From a virus: a stretch of 61,553 bases of DNA. A program made the translations under genes and the position numbers. Location of the stretch: positions 1 to 61,553 of IMG/VR virus record IMGVR_UViG_3300038701_001933; one strand, written 5' to 3'. Shown in pieces: positions 1-10,801 of the stretch (the stretch's first letter is position 1; each line of letters begins with the position of its first letter). The notes under the pieces were generated by a model. That model ran no database searches and was not told the DNA's origin. It was given only the letters and a program-made list of their open reading frames with translations.

Positions 1-1687
1 AGAGCCCCACCTTTCTGATGTTCAGTACGATATTGTTCGTGCAATGAGTCAAATCTACAAGCAAGAAGACCTGGAGCTTGTGATGGGGACAAGGGAAGGC
101 TCTGAGTACTACAAAAAGTATACAAAGAATGAGGTAATCCTTCAGCTCGGCAAAGGTAGCGGTAAAGACTTTGTTTCTACCGTTGCTGTAGCGTTTATTG
201 TTTACAAACTTCTTTGCCTCAAAGACCCTGCTCGGTATTATGGCAAACCTTCCGGCGATGCTATTGATATTATCAACGTAGCCATAAATGCGCAGCAAGC
301 AAAAAACGTTTTCTTCAAGGGATTTAAAACTAAAATTGAAAAATCCCCATGGTTTGCTGGAAAATACAACGCGAAGATGGACTCTATTGATTTTGATAAA
401 TCAATCACTGTTTATTCTGGTCACTCAGAGCGTGAGTCTCATGAGGGACTTAACCTTTTAGTGGCAGTTCTTGATGAGATTTCTGGGTTTGCTAGCGAAG
501 TAGGCAGCGGCAACGAGCAAGGAAAGACAGCAGACAATATCTACAAAGCTTTCCGTGGTACAGTAGATTCCCGATTCCCAGATCTTGGCAAAGTTGCATT
601 GCTATCCTTTCCCCGTTATCCAGGAGACTTCATTTCAACAAAATATGAAAATGCAATTTTGGAAAAACAGTCTATTGAGAGAAGTCACAAGTTTATTATT
701 AACCCAGATCTTCCAGAAGAGCAGGAGGGCAATAGCTTAGAGATATCCTGGCTTGAGGATCAGATTGTATCTTATAAGTATCCAGGAGTCTATGCCCTTA
801 AAAGACCTACTTGGGAGGTAAACCCTACTAGAAAAATAGAAGATTTTAAGATGGCCTTCTTTACCGATCTTGGTGATGCAATGATGCGTTTTCTTTGTGT
901 ACCGACTTATTCCTCAGATGCATTTTTTAAGCAGAGGGAAAAGGTTAGAGATGCGATGACAATTCGCAACCCAATTGATCAATTCAGAAGGTTTGACCCC
1001 AGCTTTAAGCCAGACCCAGAAAAGACCTACTTCGTACACGCTGACCTAGCTCAGAGACACGATAAGTGTGCTGTGGCTATCGCCCACGTCGAGAAGTGGG
1101 TAAACATTAAGATAATGAAAGATTATGAGCAGGTCGCCCCAATAGTAGTTGTTGACGCTGTTGCTTGGTGGGAGCCAAGGGTAGAGGGGCCAGTAGATCT
1201 TTCGGAGGTTAAGCAATGGATACAAAATTTACGCAGGGTAGGCTTCAATATTAACTTGGTAAGCTTTGACAGGTGGCAATCTTTTGACATTCAGAATGAG
1301 CTAAAGGCAGTTGGTATGAGAACGGATACCGTTTCTGTAGCCAAAAAGCACTACGAGGACATGGCTATGCTTATGTATGAGGATAGGCTTGTCATGCCTT
1401 CTATTGAGCTTTTGTTTGAAGAGCTAACGGAGCTTAAGATTATGAGAAATAATAAGGTTGATCACCCTCGTAAAAAATCTAAAGACCTTGCAGATGCTGT
1501 TTGCGGTGCTGTCTTTGGAGCAATCTCTCATACTCCAAGAGACCTTAACCATGAAGTAGAGATTCATACGTTTAGGGATAAACCGAAGCATGAGCTTGCT
1601 GATTTGCCCGAAAATGTGATAAACTATAAAGCCAAGCCAATGCCAGAAGACGTAAAGGATTATTTAGACAACCTTGGAATTATGTAA
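1..1687 (+). CDS. terL: Terminase large subunit (5' partial)
   Basis: This is the ATPase/nuclease motor that packages phage DNA into proheads. The frame is open from base 2, and the codons before the ATG at 44 read like terminase sequence (EPHLSDVQYDIVRA), so the true start lies upstream of the window. Counting from that ATG, a Walker A-like GKGSGKD lies at residues 36-42 and a Walker B-like LLVAVLDE near 138-145. The RNase H-like nuclease half has acidic residues in HADLAQRHD, SFDRWQSFD and KDLADAV. The next gene is nrdI rather than portal; the portal gene is about 59 kb downstream. Confidence 0.95.
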   Translation, partial: EPHLSDVQYDIVRAMSQIYKQEDLELVMGTREGSEYYKKYTKNEVILQLGKGSGKDFVSTVAVAFIVYKLLCLKDPARYYGKPSGDAIDIINVAINAQQAKNVFFKGFKTKIEKSPWFAGKYNAKMDSIDFDKSITVYSGHSERESHEGLNLLVAVLDEISGFASEVGSGNEQGKTADNIYKAFRGTVDSRFPDLGKVALLSFPRYPGDFISTKYENAILEKQSIERSHKFIINPDLPEEQEGNSLEISWLEDQIVSYKYPGVYALKRPTWEVNPTRKIEDFKMAFFTDLGDAMMRFLCVPTYSSDAFFKQREKVRDAMTIRNPIDQFRRFDPSFKPDPEKTYFVHADLAQRHDKCAVAIAHVEKWVNIKIMKDYEQVAPIVVVDAVAWWEPRVEGPVDLSEVKQWIQNLRRVGFNINLVSFDRWQSFDIQNELKAVGMRTDTVSVAKKHYEDMAMLMYEDRLVMPSIELLFEELTELKIMRNNKVDHPRKKSKDLADAVCGAVFGAISHTPRDLNHEVEIHTFRDKPKHELADLPENVINYKAKPMPEDVKDYLDNLGIM

Positions 1688-1746
1688 ATATTGTGGTTAT
1701 TCTAAGCTAAGAGCACAACATTTAGTATAAAAAGGATGTAGAATTG

Positions 1747-2143
1747 ATGTTACCTATTGATCTGGTTTATTTTTCAAACAAGTCTGAGAACACAAAAAGA
1801 TTTGTCGAAAAGCTAACCAGTAAGGCTTGTCGAATACCTTTGAAGTGGGATGATGAGGAACCTTTTTTATTTAATAAAGAGTATGTTTTGGTTGTTCCTA
1901 CTTATGGTGGCGGTAACGGTGACCATGCTATTCCTCGGTCAGTTAGAAAGTTTCTCAATGTTAGAAGCAATAGAGATAATCTTCGAGGGGTCATTGGAAT
2001 GGGCAACACAAATTTTGGAGAGCACTACTGCAAAGCAGCAAGCATGATTGCTGAAAAGGCAGGTGTTCCACTTATTGCCAAGGTAGAAGTTCTTGGCACA
2101 GATGCAGATGTAAACAAAACAATGGAAAGGTTAAGGCTGCTGT

Positions 2144-2160
<17 letters not shown>
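1747..2160 (+). CDS. nrdI: NrdI flavodoxin-like RNR activator
   Basis: NrdI is the flavoprotein that helps assemble the dimanganese-tyrosyl radical cofactor of class Ib NrdF. The protein starts with the flavodoxin-like strand [15 protein letters not shown] and later has VPTYGGG and [12 protein letters not shown], matching the NrdI fold. ATG 1747 is preferred over the adjacent TTG at 1744 because AAAAGGA lies upstream. Its end overlaps nrdE by 17 nt, so nrdI, nrdE and nrdF form a coupled operon. Confidence 0.92.
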
Positions 2161-5241
<3,081 letters not shown>

Positions 5242-5260
5242 CCTCTGATACAATTGTATT

Positions 5261-5380
5261 ATGAGTGACAAAGACTGGGAAGAGCTAAAGCATAATCTGC
5301 ATGATCCAGAATATGTTGAAAAATTTATTACAGCTGCTGTTTATTTAATTAATGAGGAAGATAATGACAATAAGTCCTGA
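5261..5380 (+). CDS. Small hypothetical protein (39 aa)
   Basis: This acidic 39-aa ORF begins MSDKDWEELKHN. A TGA-TACAAT hexamer ends exactly 6 nt before its ATG and there is no Shine-Dalgarno, so the mRNA is probably leaderless. It overlaps the start of the protease gene. No family is recognised. Confidence 0.6.
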   Translation: MSDKDWEELKHNLHDPEYVEKFITAAVYLINEEDNDNKS

Positions 5381-6128
5381 AGAGAGAAAGCTAGACTGGA
5401 GACCAAATCATGACGAAAGGTCTCGTGATTATTCTATTAGGTCGCTAATTGGAACATCACACTTTGATTTAAAAAGAGTGGAGTGGCAAGAGGGTACTAT
5501 CCTGGATCAAGGCAGAGAGGGTGCTTGCGTAGGCTTCGCTTGGACTGGAGAGCTTCTGGCAGAACCGTATGCCCCTAAAGAACAGCCCAAGGCAGAACTA
5601 GGAAACGCTTTAGCTTCTTCGTACTATAAACGTGCTCAGAAATTAGACCAATGGCCAGGAGAGGAGTACGAAGGTACCTCTGTTTTGGCAGGAGCAAAAG
5701 TAATGAAGGAAGAAGGCTTCATCGAAAGCTATCGATGGTGCTTCGGGGCAGAGGATGTTAGGGATGCCCTCATCTCTACAGGCCCAGTTGTAATCGGAGT
5801 TCCCTGGAAGAGTGGTATGTACTCCACTGGTAACGGTGGCTTGGTAAAAGTAACAGGATCGAACGTAGGAGGACATGCTTTAGTCTTAACAGGCTATGAT
5901 CCATTCATGACCATAAACGGCAGGAAGTATGAAGTATTCCGATGGAGAAATTCTTGGGGTAAAGATTATGGAGTTGACGGATCAGGATTTATCAAGTACA
6001 ATGATTTGGAGAAGTTGTTAAAGAAATCAGGAGAAGCCTGTGTTCCAATAGGCAGAAAAGAGCCAGTATTGGATACCGCATGGAATAACTTTCAACATCT
6101 TTTTGTAAACAGAATATTTGATAGGTAG
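5364..6128 (+). CDS. Papain-like C1 cysteine protease
   Basis: This is a probable C1-family peptidase. It has the catalytic Cys segment LDQGREGACVGFAW, the His segment VGGHALVLTGY and the Asn segment RWRNSWGKDYG, in the papain order and spacing. There is no signal peptide or propeptide, so it should act in the cytoplasm, for example on a host or virion protein; the target is unknown. ATG 5364 is chosen because GAGGAAG lies just upstream; an in-frame ATG at 5352 is less likely. Confidence 0.85.
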   Translation: MTISPEERKLDWRPNHDERSRDYSIRSLIGTSHFDLKRVEWQEGTILDQGREGACVGFAWTGELLAEPYAPKEQPKAELGNALASSYYKRAQKLDQWPGEEYEGTSVLAGAKVMKEEGFIESYRWCFGAEDVRDALISTGPVVIGVPWKSGMYSTGNGGLVKVTGSNVGGHALVLTGYDPFMTINGRKYEVFRWRNSWGKDYGVDGSGFIKYNDLEKLLKKSGEACVPIGRKEPVLDTAWNNFQHLFVNRIFDR

Positions 6129-6130
6129 CT

Positions 6131-6406
6131 ATGGAAACTAGTTTTGATAATAAGTGTGAGATACTCAGTGAGCTTTGGCTTAACTATAGAGATGACAAAA
6201 ACTTTAAAGATTTTGTAAAATATAACGACATCTCTTTGCCACTTTCCTTTATGATCGTTGAATCTATTATAGATAAGCCTGGAGAAATGGCTGAAAGCTA
6301 TATTGATGAGAGCTTTAACCTATTACTAAAGGCAGTCGGAACCGAGGATTTGGGTTTTGAGACTTTAGATGGTATGCTGGGTAACATAGAGGGGGACGAT
6401 TCCTAA
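6131..6406 (+). CDS. Conserved phage hypothetical protein
   Basis: This 91-aa acidic protein has the pattern LWLNYRDDKNFKDFVKYNDISLPLSF, which I recall from small proteins of actinophages and other large phages without known function. It starts 2 nt after the protease stop and overlaps the next gene by one base (TAATG), so the three are probably co-translated. Confidence 0.7.
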   Translation: METSFDNKCEILSELWLNYRDDKNFKDFVKYNDISLPLSFMIVESIIDKPGEMAESYIDESFNLLLKAVGTEDLGFETLDGMLGNIEGDDS

Positions 6407-6579
6407 TGATTGATTCACCAGAATTTGGTACCTGGCTAAAGCAGGGTATCGACAATAATTGGATTACACAACCATTTTGTAATACTCATGACATAGATCC
6501 TGGTATGACAGAAGAAGAACAACAAGATTGGGAGAATGGTTTTGATCCCTGCCAACATGTTGTTAGGCTTAATGTTTAA
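6406..6579 (+). CDS. Small conserved hypothetical protein (57 aa)
   Basis: This 57-aa ORF is coupled through TAATG to the gene before. Residues include FCNTHDIDPG, EEEQQDWENGFDPC and a C-terminal VVRL, a pattern I recall from small actinophage proteins. The Cys and His positions could bind metal, but no function is known. Confidence 0.65.
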   Translation: MIDSPEFGTWLKQGIDNNWITQPFCNTHDIDPGMTEEEQQDWENGFDPCQHVVRLNV

Positions 6580-6587
6580 TTAAATAA

Positions 6588-6660
6588 TGAGATGTAGCTC
6601 AGTTGGCAGAGCAGGGAGCTGTTAACTCCAAGGTCGCTGGTTCGAGCCCAGCCATCTCAG
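6588..6660 (+). tRNA. tRNA-Asn (GTT)
   Basis: A 73-nt cloverleaf. Acceptor TGAGATG pairs with CATCTCA, the D-stem GCTC with GAGC, and the anticodon loop CTGTTAA gives GTT. The T-arm is GCTGG-TTCGAGC-CCAGC. CCA is not encoded. It is the first member of the tRNA cluster. Confidence 0.93.
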
Positions 6661-6712
6661 CGGATTCTTATCCTAGCATCACTCAACGATATTTCACTGG
6701 GTAGGGATTCTT

Positions 6713-6785
6713 GACCCATTAGCTTAGCGGTTAAAGCACCTGCCTGTCGAGCAGGGGATCGTCGGTTCAAATCCGATATGGGTCG
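6713..6785 (+). tRNA. tRNA-Asp (GTC)
   Basis: Acceptor GACCCAT pairs with ATGGGTC, and the anticodon loop CTGTCGA lies between CCTGC and GCAGG. The T-arm contains GTTCAAATC. CCA is encoded at 6786-6788. Confidence 0.95.
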
Positions 6786-6818
6786 CCACCTCCTATAATA
6801 ACATGCTATAATATTCTT

Positions 6819-7163
6819 ATGGCATATAAAAATATTGAAGAAAAAAGGGCATACGATGCTATTTATCGTGCTAAAAACAAAGAAACACTTAACGAAAAGG
6901 CCAGAGAGAGAAGAAGGCTTGCAAAACAAAAAGTTTTAGAGCACTATGGCTATACCTGCAACCACTGTAAGTATTCTGACATTCGTGCATTGCAGATAGA
7001 TCACATTAATAATAATGGTGCAGAGGAAAGAAAGTCTTTGGGTGGCAAAAATTTTTCTGGGTGGAATTTTTATGAATATTTAATTAAAAATAATTTTCCA
7101 GATGGATACCAAACGTTGTGTGCAAACTGCAACATGATTAAACAGCTTGGCGAAGAATTCTAG
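6819..7163 (+). CDS. HNH endonuclease, free-standing
   Basis: This 114-aa basic protein has two Cys-x2-Cys knuckles (TCNHC and LCANC) around the core QIDHINNNG, followed by N and H-type residues typical of zinc-HNH homing nucleases. TATAAT sits exactly 6 nt before the ATG, so it is probably leaderless. It lies inside the tRNA cluster, a common site for phage homing genes. Confidence 0.88.
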   Translation: MAYKNIEEKRAYDAIYRAKNKETLNEKARERRRLAKQKVLEHYGYTCNHCKYSDIRALQIDHINNNGAEERKSLGGKNFSGWNFYEYLIKNNFPDGYQTLCANCNMIKQLGEEF

Positions 7164-7164
7164 T

Positions 7165-7194
7165 TTGACGTTGATCGCAAACATATGTTACAAT
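7165..7194 (+). promoter_or_regulatory. Sigma70-type promoter
   Basis: TTGACG, an 18-nt spacer and TACAAT. Transcription would start at or near the ATG at 7201 and could run into the probable Trp and Tyr tRNAs. Confidence 0.65.
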
Positions 7195-7200
7195 ATATAC

Positions 7201-7263
7201 ATGAAGGAAATTATGACACACACCAATGATCGCTTTACCCTTCGATTTTATTGGCGATATTAA
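7201..7263 (+). CDS. Possible 20-aa leader peptide
   Basis: A tiny ORF with TACAAT exactly 6 nt before its ATG, followed by the tRNAs at 7307 and 7382. An internal ATG at 7213 has AAGGAAA upstream and would give 16 aa. The sequence (MTHTNDRFTLRFYWRY) matches nothing I know. It may be a short leaderless peptide or simply the 5' end of a tRNA precursor. Confidence 0.3.
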   Translation: MKEIMTHTNDRFTLRFYWRY

Positions 7264-7306
7264 TTCGCCCCCGAGCATTCGCTCATTAAAATAATAAAAT
7301 AAATAT

Positions 7307-7377
7307 CTAGCATTGGTGTAGTGGTAGCACAAGAGCTTCCAAACCTCTTGGCGTGGGTTCGATTCCTACATGCTGGG
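7307..7377 (+). tRNA. tRNA, probably Trp (CCA)
   Basis: Acceptor CTAGCAT pairs with ATGCTGG (one T.G), the D-stem is GTGT/GCAC and the T-arm GTGGG-TTCGATT-CCTAC. With stem AGAGC/CCTCT the loop TTCCAAA gives anticodon CCA (Trp), at the cost of a C.C mismatch at 31-39. Reading it as Gly (TCC) would need two mismatches and no base 26. Confidence 0.75.
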
Positions 7378-7381
7378 CTTA

Positions 7382-7458
7382 CCCATGGCTGCTGGGACAG
7401 AAACGGGACTGTAAATCCTGTGCTATTAGCTAGCGAAGTTTGATTCTTCGACATGGGA
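7382..7458 (+). tRNA. tRNA-Tyr (GTA), class II
   Basis: CCCATG pairs with CATGGG. The anticodon loop CTGTAAA (GTA) sits between CGGGA and TCCTG, and a long variable arm can form GCTA/TAGC, as expected for bacterial tRNA-Tyr. The T-arm is CGAAG-TTTGATT-CTTCG. The D-arm is short (CTG/CAG) and the top acceptor pair is mismatched. Confidence 0.75.
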
Positions 7459-7462
7459 CAAC

Positions 7463-7491
7463 TTGACTATGGCTACCCATTGGGATACAAT
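7463..7491 (+). promoter_or_regulatory. Sigma70-type promoter before tRNA-Thr
   Basis: TTGACT, exactly 17 nt, then TACAAT. The predicted start lies at the 5' end of the Thr tRNA (7500). Confidence 0.7.
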
Positions 7492-7499
7492 AGATACAT

Positions 7500-7571
7500 G
7501 CCTCCTTAGCTCAAAGGCAGAGCACCACTCTTGTAAAGTGGGGGTTGAGATCTCGGAATTCTCAGGGGGCT
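7500..7571 (+). tRNA. tRNA-Thr (TGT)
   Basis: Acceptor GCCTCCT pairs with AGGGGGC (one wobble), the D-stem is GCTC/GAGC, and the anticodon loop CTTGTAA between CCACT and AGTGG gives TGT. The T-arm is degenerate: stem GAGAT/TTCTC and loop CTCGGAA instead of the usual TTCGAAT. Confidence 0.8.
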
Positions 7572-7586
7572 CGAATAATTAAATAT

Positions 7587-7660
7587 GCCCCAATAGCTCA
7601 GCTGGACAGAGCAACAGACTTCTAATCTGTAGGTCGTAAGTTCGAATCTTACTTGGGGTA
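7587..7660 (+). tRNA. tRNA-Arg (TCT)
   Basis: GCCCCAA pairs with TTGGGGT. The loop CTTCTAA between ACAGA and TCTGT gives TCT, which reads AGA. The T-arm is GTAAG-TTCGAAT-CTTAC. CCA is encoded at 7661-7663. Confidence 0.94.
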
Positions 7661-7684
7661 CCAAAGGGAGATATAATATTAACA

Positions 7685-8113
7685 ATGTCAGCAGTGATTA
7701 TTTATAATAATGGTGGTATGGAAATACTGGGTGCTGTTAGTGTTAAAAAGTCTATTACTATGCTGTACCGTGGCGTTGCACGGGTACGCACTGAGTCGGA
7801 GGATGGGCGGTTTGGCCCATACCCTATTCCCAAGTCTTTAGAATTAAACAAGTATATTTTTCCTAAATGGAAATATAATAAACGCATTATTCACTATTCT
7901 CGTAAGGGTGTTTTGGAGCGGGATGGATATATTTGTGCATACTGTCATGAATATGCTAATACTATTGATCATGTTATTCCCAAGTGTGATGGTGGGGAAT
8001 CTACTTGGTTAAATACCGTCGCTTGTTGCAAAAAATGTAATACAGTAAAGGCTGGCAGAACACCAGAAAAGGCGGGTATGATTCTTAGGAATAAGCCAGT
8101 GCAGCCAGCTTGA
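7685..8113 (+). CDS. HNH endonuclease
   Basis: This 142-aa protein's C-terminal half is a classic HNH: RKGVLERDGYICAYC, then TIDHVIPKCDGG, WLNTVACCKKCN and KAGRTPEKAGM. The N-terminal half resembles the DNA-contact region seen in phage HNH proteins. TATAAT lies 7 nt before the ATG with no Shine-Dalgarno. It sits between the Arg tRNA and the aberrant tRNA-like element. Confidence 0.9.
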   Translation: MSAVIIYNNGGMEILGAVSVKKSITMLYRGVARVRTESEDGRFGPYPIPKSLELNKYIFPKWKYNKRIIHYSRKGVLERDGYICAYCHEYANTIDHVIPKCDGGESTWLNTVACCKKCNTVKAGRTPEKAGMILRNKPVQPA

Positions 8114-8148
8114 CAATGATATCGATGACCTGTATTATTTAATGGTGA

Positions 8149-8224
8149 GCCCTGGTATCCCCTCACGCTTATAACGTGTTGAAAGGGTAGTCGGTTCACG
8201 CGAGTTCAATCCTCGCCCAGGGTA
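8149..8224 (+). tRNA. Aberrant tRNA-like element, no recognisable D-arm
   Basis: The ends are those of a tRNA. GCCCTGG pairs with CCAGGGT, the T-arm GCGAG-TTCAATC-CTCGC is perfect, and the total is 76 nt. A hairpin CACG-CTTATAA-CGTG could present anticodon TAT (Ile, AUA), but it directly follows TATCCCCT where a D-arm should be. A D-loop-like AGTCGGTT lies 3' of it instead. It is either a degenerate tRNA with rearranged arms or another tRNA mimic. thyX begins 17 nt downstream. Confidence 0.5.
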
Positions 8225-8241
8225 CGAAAAAAAGGAGAGCA

Positions 8242-8952
8242 ATGGAAAAAGTAAGTGTATTAGATAAAGGTTATGTTCGACTTGTTGATCACATGGGTAG
8301 TGATTTATCTGTGGTCAATGCAGCGAGGGTATCTTATGATAAAGAATCAGAAGAAATAACAGATCGTGATCGTAAACTACTTAATTTTTTAATTAGGGAA
8401 AAGCATACTTCTCCATTTCGTCATGCTGCTATGACTTTTGAAGTTTATGCCCCGCTTGTAGTAGCACGTCAATGGTGGAAATATGCTGTGTCTTCTACTC
8501 ATGTCGATGACCAGAATGGGTGGAATGAATCTTCTAGGCGGTATATTACAGAGGCTGAGGAGTTTTATGTACCTACCGCCACACAGTGGCGTAGCAAGCC
8601 CGAGAACAGCAAGCAGGGCTCTGGAGAGCCTGTGGACGAGCTAGTGGGCCAAAGGTTTACCGATAGGTTAGAAGAAATGATTCGGCTGGGGGAAGAAGCT
8701 TATGAGTCTGCTATGGAGCAGGGTATCGCCCCAGAGCTTGCTAGACTGTTCCTACCAGCTTATGGCATGTATGTTCGCTGGCGTTGGACTACCTCTTTGC
8801 AGGGGGCAATGACATTTTTAGAGCAACGTCTGCCGCACGATGCACAGTCAGAAATTAGAGAATATGCTGATGCTGTTCTTAAACTATCTAAGGGAATTTT
8901 CCCAGAAACTTTTAAGTCATACCTCGATCTTGACACACAAATCTGGGTATAA
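8242..8952 (+). CDS. thyX: Flavin-dependent thymidylate synthase
   Basis: ThyX converts dUMP to dTMP using FAD, NADPH and methylene-tetrahydrofolate. At 236 aa the family signature is present in extended form: ARQWWKY followed by WNESSRRY, corresponding to RHRxxSxNExSxRY. RSxxQ-type C-terminal features are replaced by SLQGAMTFLEQRL. AAAGGAGAG precedes the ATG. With the Nrd genes it indicates active remodelling of dNTP pools. Confidence 0.96.
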   Translation: MEKVSVLDKGYVRLVDHMGSDLSVVNAARVSYDKESEEITDRDRKLLNFLIREKHTSPFRHAAMTFEVYAPLVVARQWWKYAVSSTHVDDQNGWNESSRRYITEAEEFYVPTATQWRSKPENSKQGSGEPVDELVGQRFTDRLEEMIRLGEEAYESAMEQGIAPELARLFLPAYGMYVRWRWTTSLQGAMTFLEQRLPHDAQSEIREYADAVLKLSKGIFPETFKSYLDLDTQIWV

Positions 8953-8958
8953 TAGATA
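8930..8958 (+). promoter_or_regulatory. Promoter before nrdH
   Basis: TTGACA lies within the end of thyX, followed by TATAAT at 8948 and an alternative TAGATA at 8953 (17-nt spacing). The block TTGACACn..GGTATAATnnGATACACTA recurs at 15488, which suggests a shared promoter type. Confidence 0.6.
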
Positions 8959-8980
8959 CACTAACTATAAAGGAGAACTA

Positions 8981-9205
8981 ATGACTATTGTTTACACTAA
9001 GCCCAATTGCGTACAATGCAACATGACCAAAAGACATATGGATAAGATTGGGGTAGAGTATACAACAGTAGACATTACTGAAGATCCTGATGCCCTTAAT
9101 AAGTTAATTGAGCTGGGGTATAAGGCTGCCCCCGTCGTTATGACAGCAGATGGAGAATCTTGGTCTGGGTTTAATCCAGAAAAGATTGATGAGCTAGCCG
9201 TATAG
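8981..9205 (+). CDS. nrdH: Glutaredoxin-like NrdH redoxin
   Basis: This 74-aa thioredoxin-fold protein has the redox motif CVQC after YTKPN and the conserved KAAPVV (cis-Pro) and SGFNPEKI segments. NrdH delivers electrons to class Ib NrdE. AAAGGAGA lies 5 nt before the ATG. The upstream in-frame extension runs through thyX and is not used. Confidence 0.93.
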   Translation: MTIVYTKPNCVQCNMTKRHMDKIGVEYTTVDITEDPDALNKLIELGYKAAPVVMTADGESWSGFNPEKIDELAV

Positions 9206-9948
9206 TGTCAGTGATTGAAATAAATTATCTAGATATCGATAAGGGCAAAAAACTTTTTGAGGTAGTGCCTTTAGACAAAAGAAGAGACTGGATGAATCAA
9301 ACCAGCGGTTCTTTTGCTTATCATTGCCTTCCACTTGTAATAGCCAATGAGCACGCCTGGGGCGTCCCATCGCCTGGAGGATTCGAGGCAGAGTGGAACG
9401 GCGGCCCAGATCTGGAAGATCTTGTTGTTTGTGAAGATAGCCCAAACAATAATGACGAGTGGGTTGTTTCGCATTTTGGCAACGGAGTCTTAACTATACA
9501 GCTTGACTTTGTTTTGAAAACAGAGAGAGGAATTTCTACCTATATTAGAGGTATGCCAAATTATTTTAAAAAAGGTATTCAGCCACTGGATGCCATTGTT
9601 GAAACAGACTGGCTGCCATTTACATTTACCTACAATTATCTTTTTACCGAACCTGGCAGGGTAAGGTTTGACAAGGATGAAATTCTTTTTAGCTTTTTCC
9701 CAGTAAGAAGAACGTGGATAGAATCTTTTGATGTTGTGGAAAAACGTATTCAGGACAATGAAAGTTTTTATGGGCAATATCTCGATTATGCTGACAGCAG
9801 GTCAGAAAATTTGTATAAAAGAAATCTTTCTGATGAGAGACAGGGGTTCCAAAAGTTTTACAAAAATGCAAAAGACCCTGATGGCAAATCCTATAGACCT
9901 TTTTTACATAGAAAACAAATCAAGTTAAACAAACCAAAAAAGGGCTAA
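9205..9948 (+). CDS. Conserved phage protein, DUF6065-like
   Basis: This 247-aa protein starts at GTG overlapping the nrdH stop (TAGTG). It has LPLVIANEHAWGVPSPGGFEAEWNGGP and WLPFTFTYNYLFTEPG, reminiscent of DUF6065 proteins. I see no transmembrane segment and no catalytic motif. The gene at 52701 is probably a distant relative. Confidence 0.55.
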   Translation: MSVIEINYLDIDKGKKLFEVVPLDKRRDWMNQTSGSFAYHCLPLVIANEHAWGVPSPGGFEAEWNGGPDLEDLVVCEDSPNNNDEWVVSHFGNGVLTIQLDFVLKTERGISTYIRGMPNYFKKGIQPLDAIVETDWLPFTFTYNYLFTEPGRVRFDKDEILFSFFPVRRTWIESFDVVEKRIQDNESFYGQYLDYADSRSENLYKRNLSDERQGFQKFYKNAKDPDGKSYRPFLHRKQIKLNKPKKG

Positions 9949-9952
9949 CTGT

Positions 9953-10408
9953 CTAAGAAGTTGGGTCAACTTCATAAGCACCAGCTATATGAAAGTTGTC
10001 TGCAATATTTAGTGTGACTGGAACATTATGCTCAAACGCAACATGACGTCCATTAGAAGCAATACTGAATAGCTTTAGAATGTCTGAGCCAGCATCGACA
10101 TGGCCCAGAATTGCGTATTGGTCATCACCAGAAACGTCGTGTAGGCAACCATCGCTAAGAAGATAATTGTTGAGTGCTGGGAATGGAAGCTTTACATAGT
10201 ATTGCCCAGTTCCAAAGCTTTCGATATTATCAAAATCTACATCAATGCCAAAATGACAAAAACCATTTATCCTGGTCCATTCCCCAGAGAAAAGAGGATC
10301 GCCATCGAAGGTAGGTTGTGTTCCGTCAACAGTGCCACCTTCAATTGTCCAGTTTCCAATTTCTGTGCTTCCTTTTCCAGATATTGCTGGATGCGAAAAT
10401 CTAGCCAT
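9953..10408 (-). CDS. Probable virion structural protein
   Basis: This 151-aa protein is Gly- and aromatic-rich with predicted beta content (GSTEIGNWTIEGGTVDG, FGTGQYYVKLPFPALNNYL, LNIADNFHIAGAYE). Similar sequences occur among uncharacterised structural genes of tailed phages. It is coupled by TAATG to the leftward gene before it. It runs opposite to its neighbours, so the pair may be a separately expressed moron. Confidence 0.5.
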   Translation of the reverse strand: MARFSHPAISGKGSTEIGNWTIEGGTVDGTQPTFDGDPLFSGEWTRINGFCHFGIDVDFDNIESFGTGQYYVKLPFPALNNYLLSDGCLHDVSGDDQYAILGHVDAGSDILKLFSIASNGRHVAFEHNVPVTLNIADNFHIAGAYEVDPTS

Positions 10409-10689
10409 TATGATCCTTGCTCTAATTTAACTTTTAGTACAGCAGCCTTCATGTCTGCATATTCTGCAACTAAATACAGGTCATCTTTTCCGTTTAGTTC
10501 AAAAGAAATGGCGTGACTTGGCAGGAGCCTATAGCCATAATTGCTTGAGGTTACATCATGTGAACCAATGTAGATATATCCGTATTCGTTAACATTTTGA
10601 ATGGTGACATCCATCCCTGATTGCGTGCCAACGGGGGTTATCATTGTTTGTGCGGTAGTTCCAAGAACATAAATTCTATGAGTAGTCAT
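10408..10689 (-). CDS. Probable virion-associated protein
   Basis: This 93-aa beta-rich protein starts MTTHRIYVLGTTAQTMITP and contains IYIGSHDVTSSNYGYRL. The size and pattern resemble small head or tail accessory proteins. ATG 10689 is chosen over in-frame ATGs upstream because a leftward TACAAT lies 6 nt before it. Confidence 0.5.
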   Translation of the reverse strand: MTTHRIYVLGTTAQTMITPVGTQSGMDVTIQNVNEYGYIYIGSHDVTSSNYGYRLLPSHAISFELNGKDDLYLVAEYADMKAAVLKVKLEQGS

Positions 10690-10729
10690 AATACTATTGT
10701 ACATCATTCTTAATGATATAATTATCTAT

Positions 10730-10801
10730 ATGCAGAATTATTTGCGTTGGTTTAAAAAAGAATTTATAAAACAGTTTTGGAGGAATATTGCAAATTTTTA
10801 A
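10730..10801 (+). CDS. Possible 23-aa leader peptide before the lysin
   Basis: The ATG follows TGA-TATAAT by 7 nt with no Shine-Dalgarno. The basic, aromatic peptide (MQNYLRWFKKEF...) runs over the lysin's ribosome site and ends just inside the lysin gene, an arrangement that would couple or gate lysin translation. It could also be chance. Confidence 0.35.
   Translation: MQNYLRWFKKEFIKQFWRNIANF

Noticed and set aside
1850-2047. 65-codon frame inside nrdI
   Set aside because: It lies wholly within nrdI in another frame and has no ribosome site.
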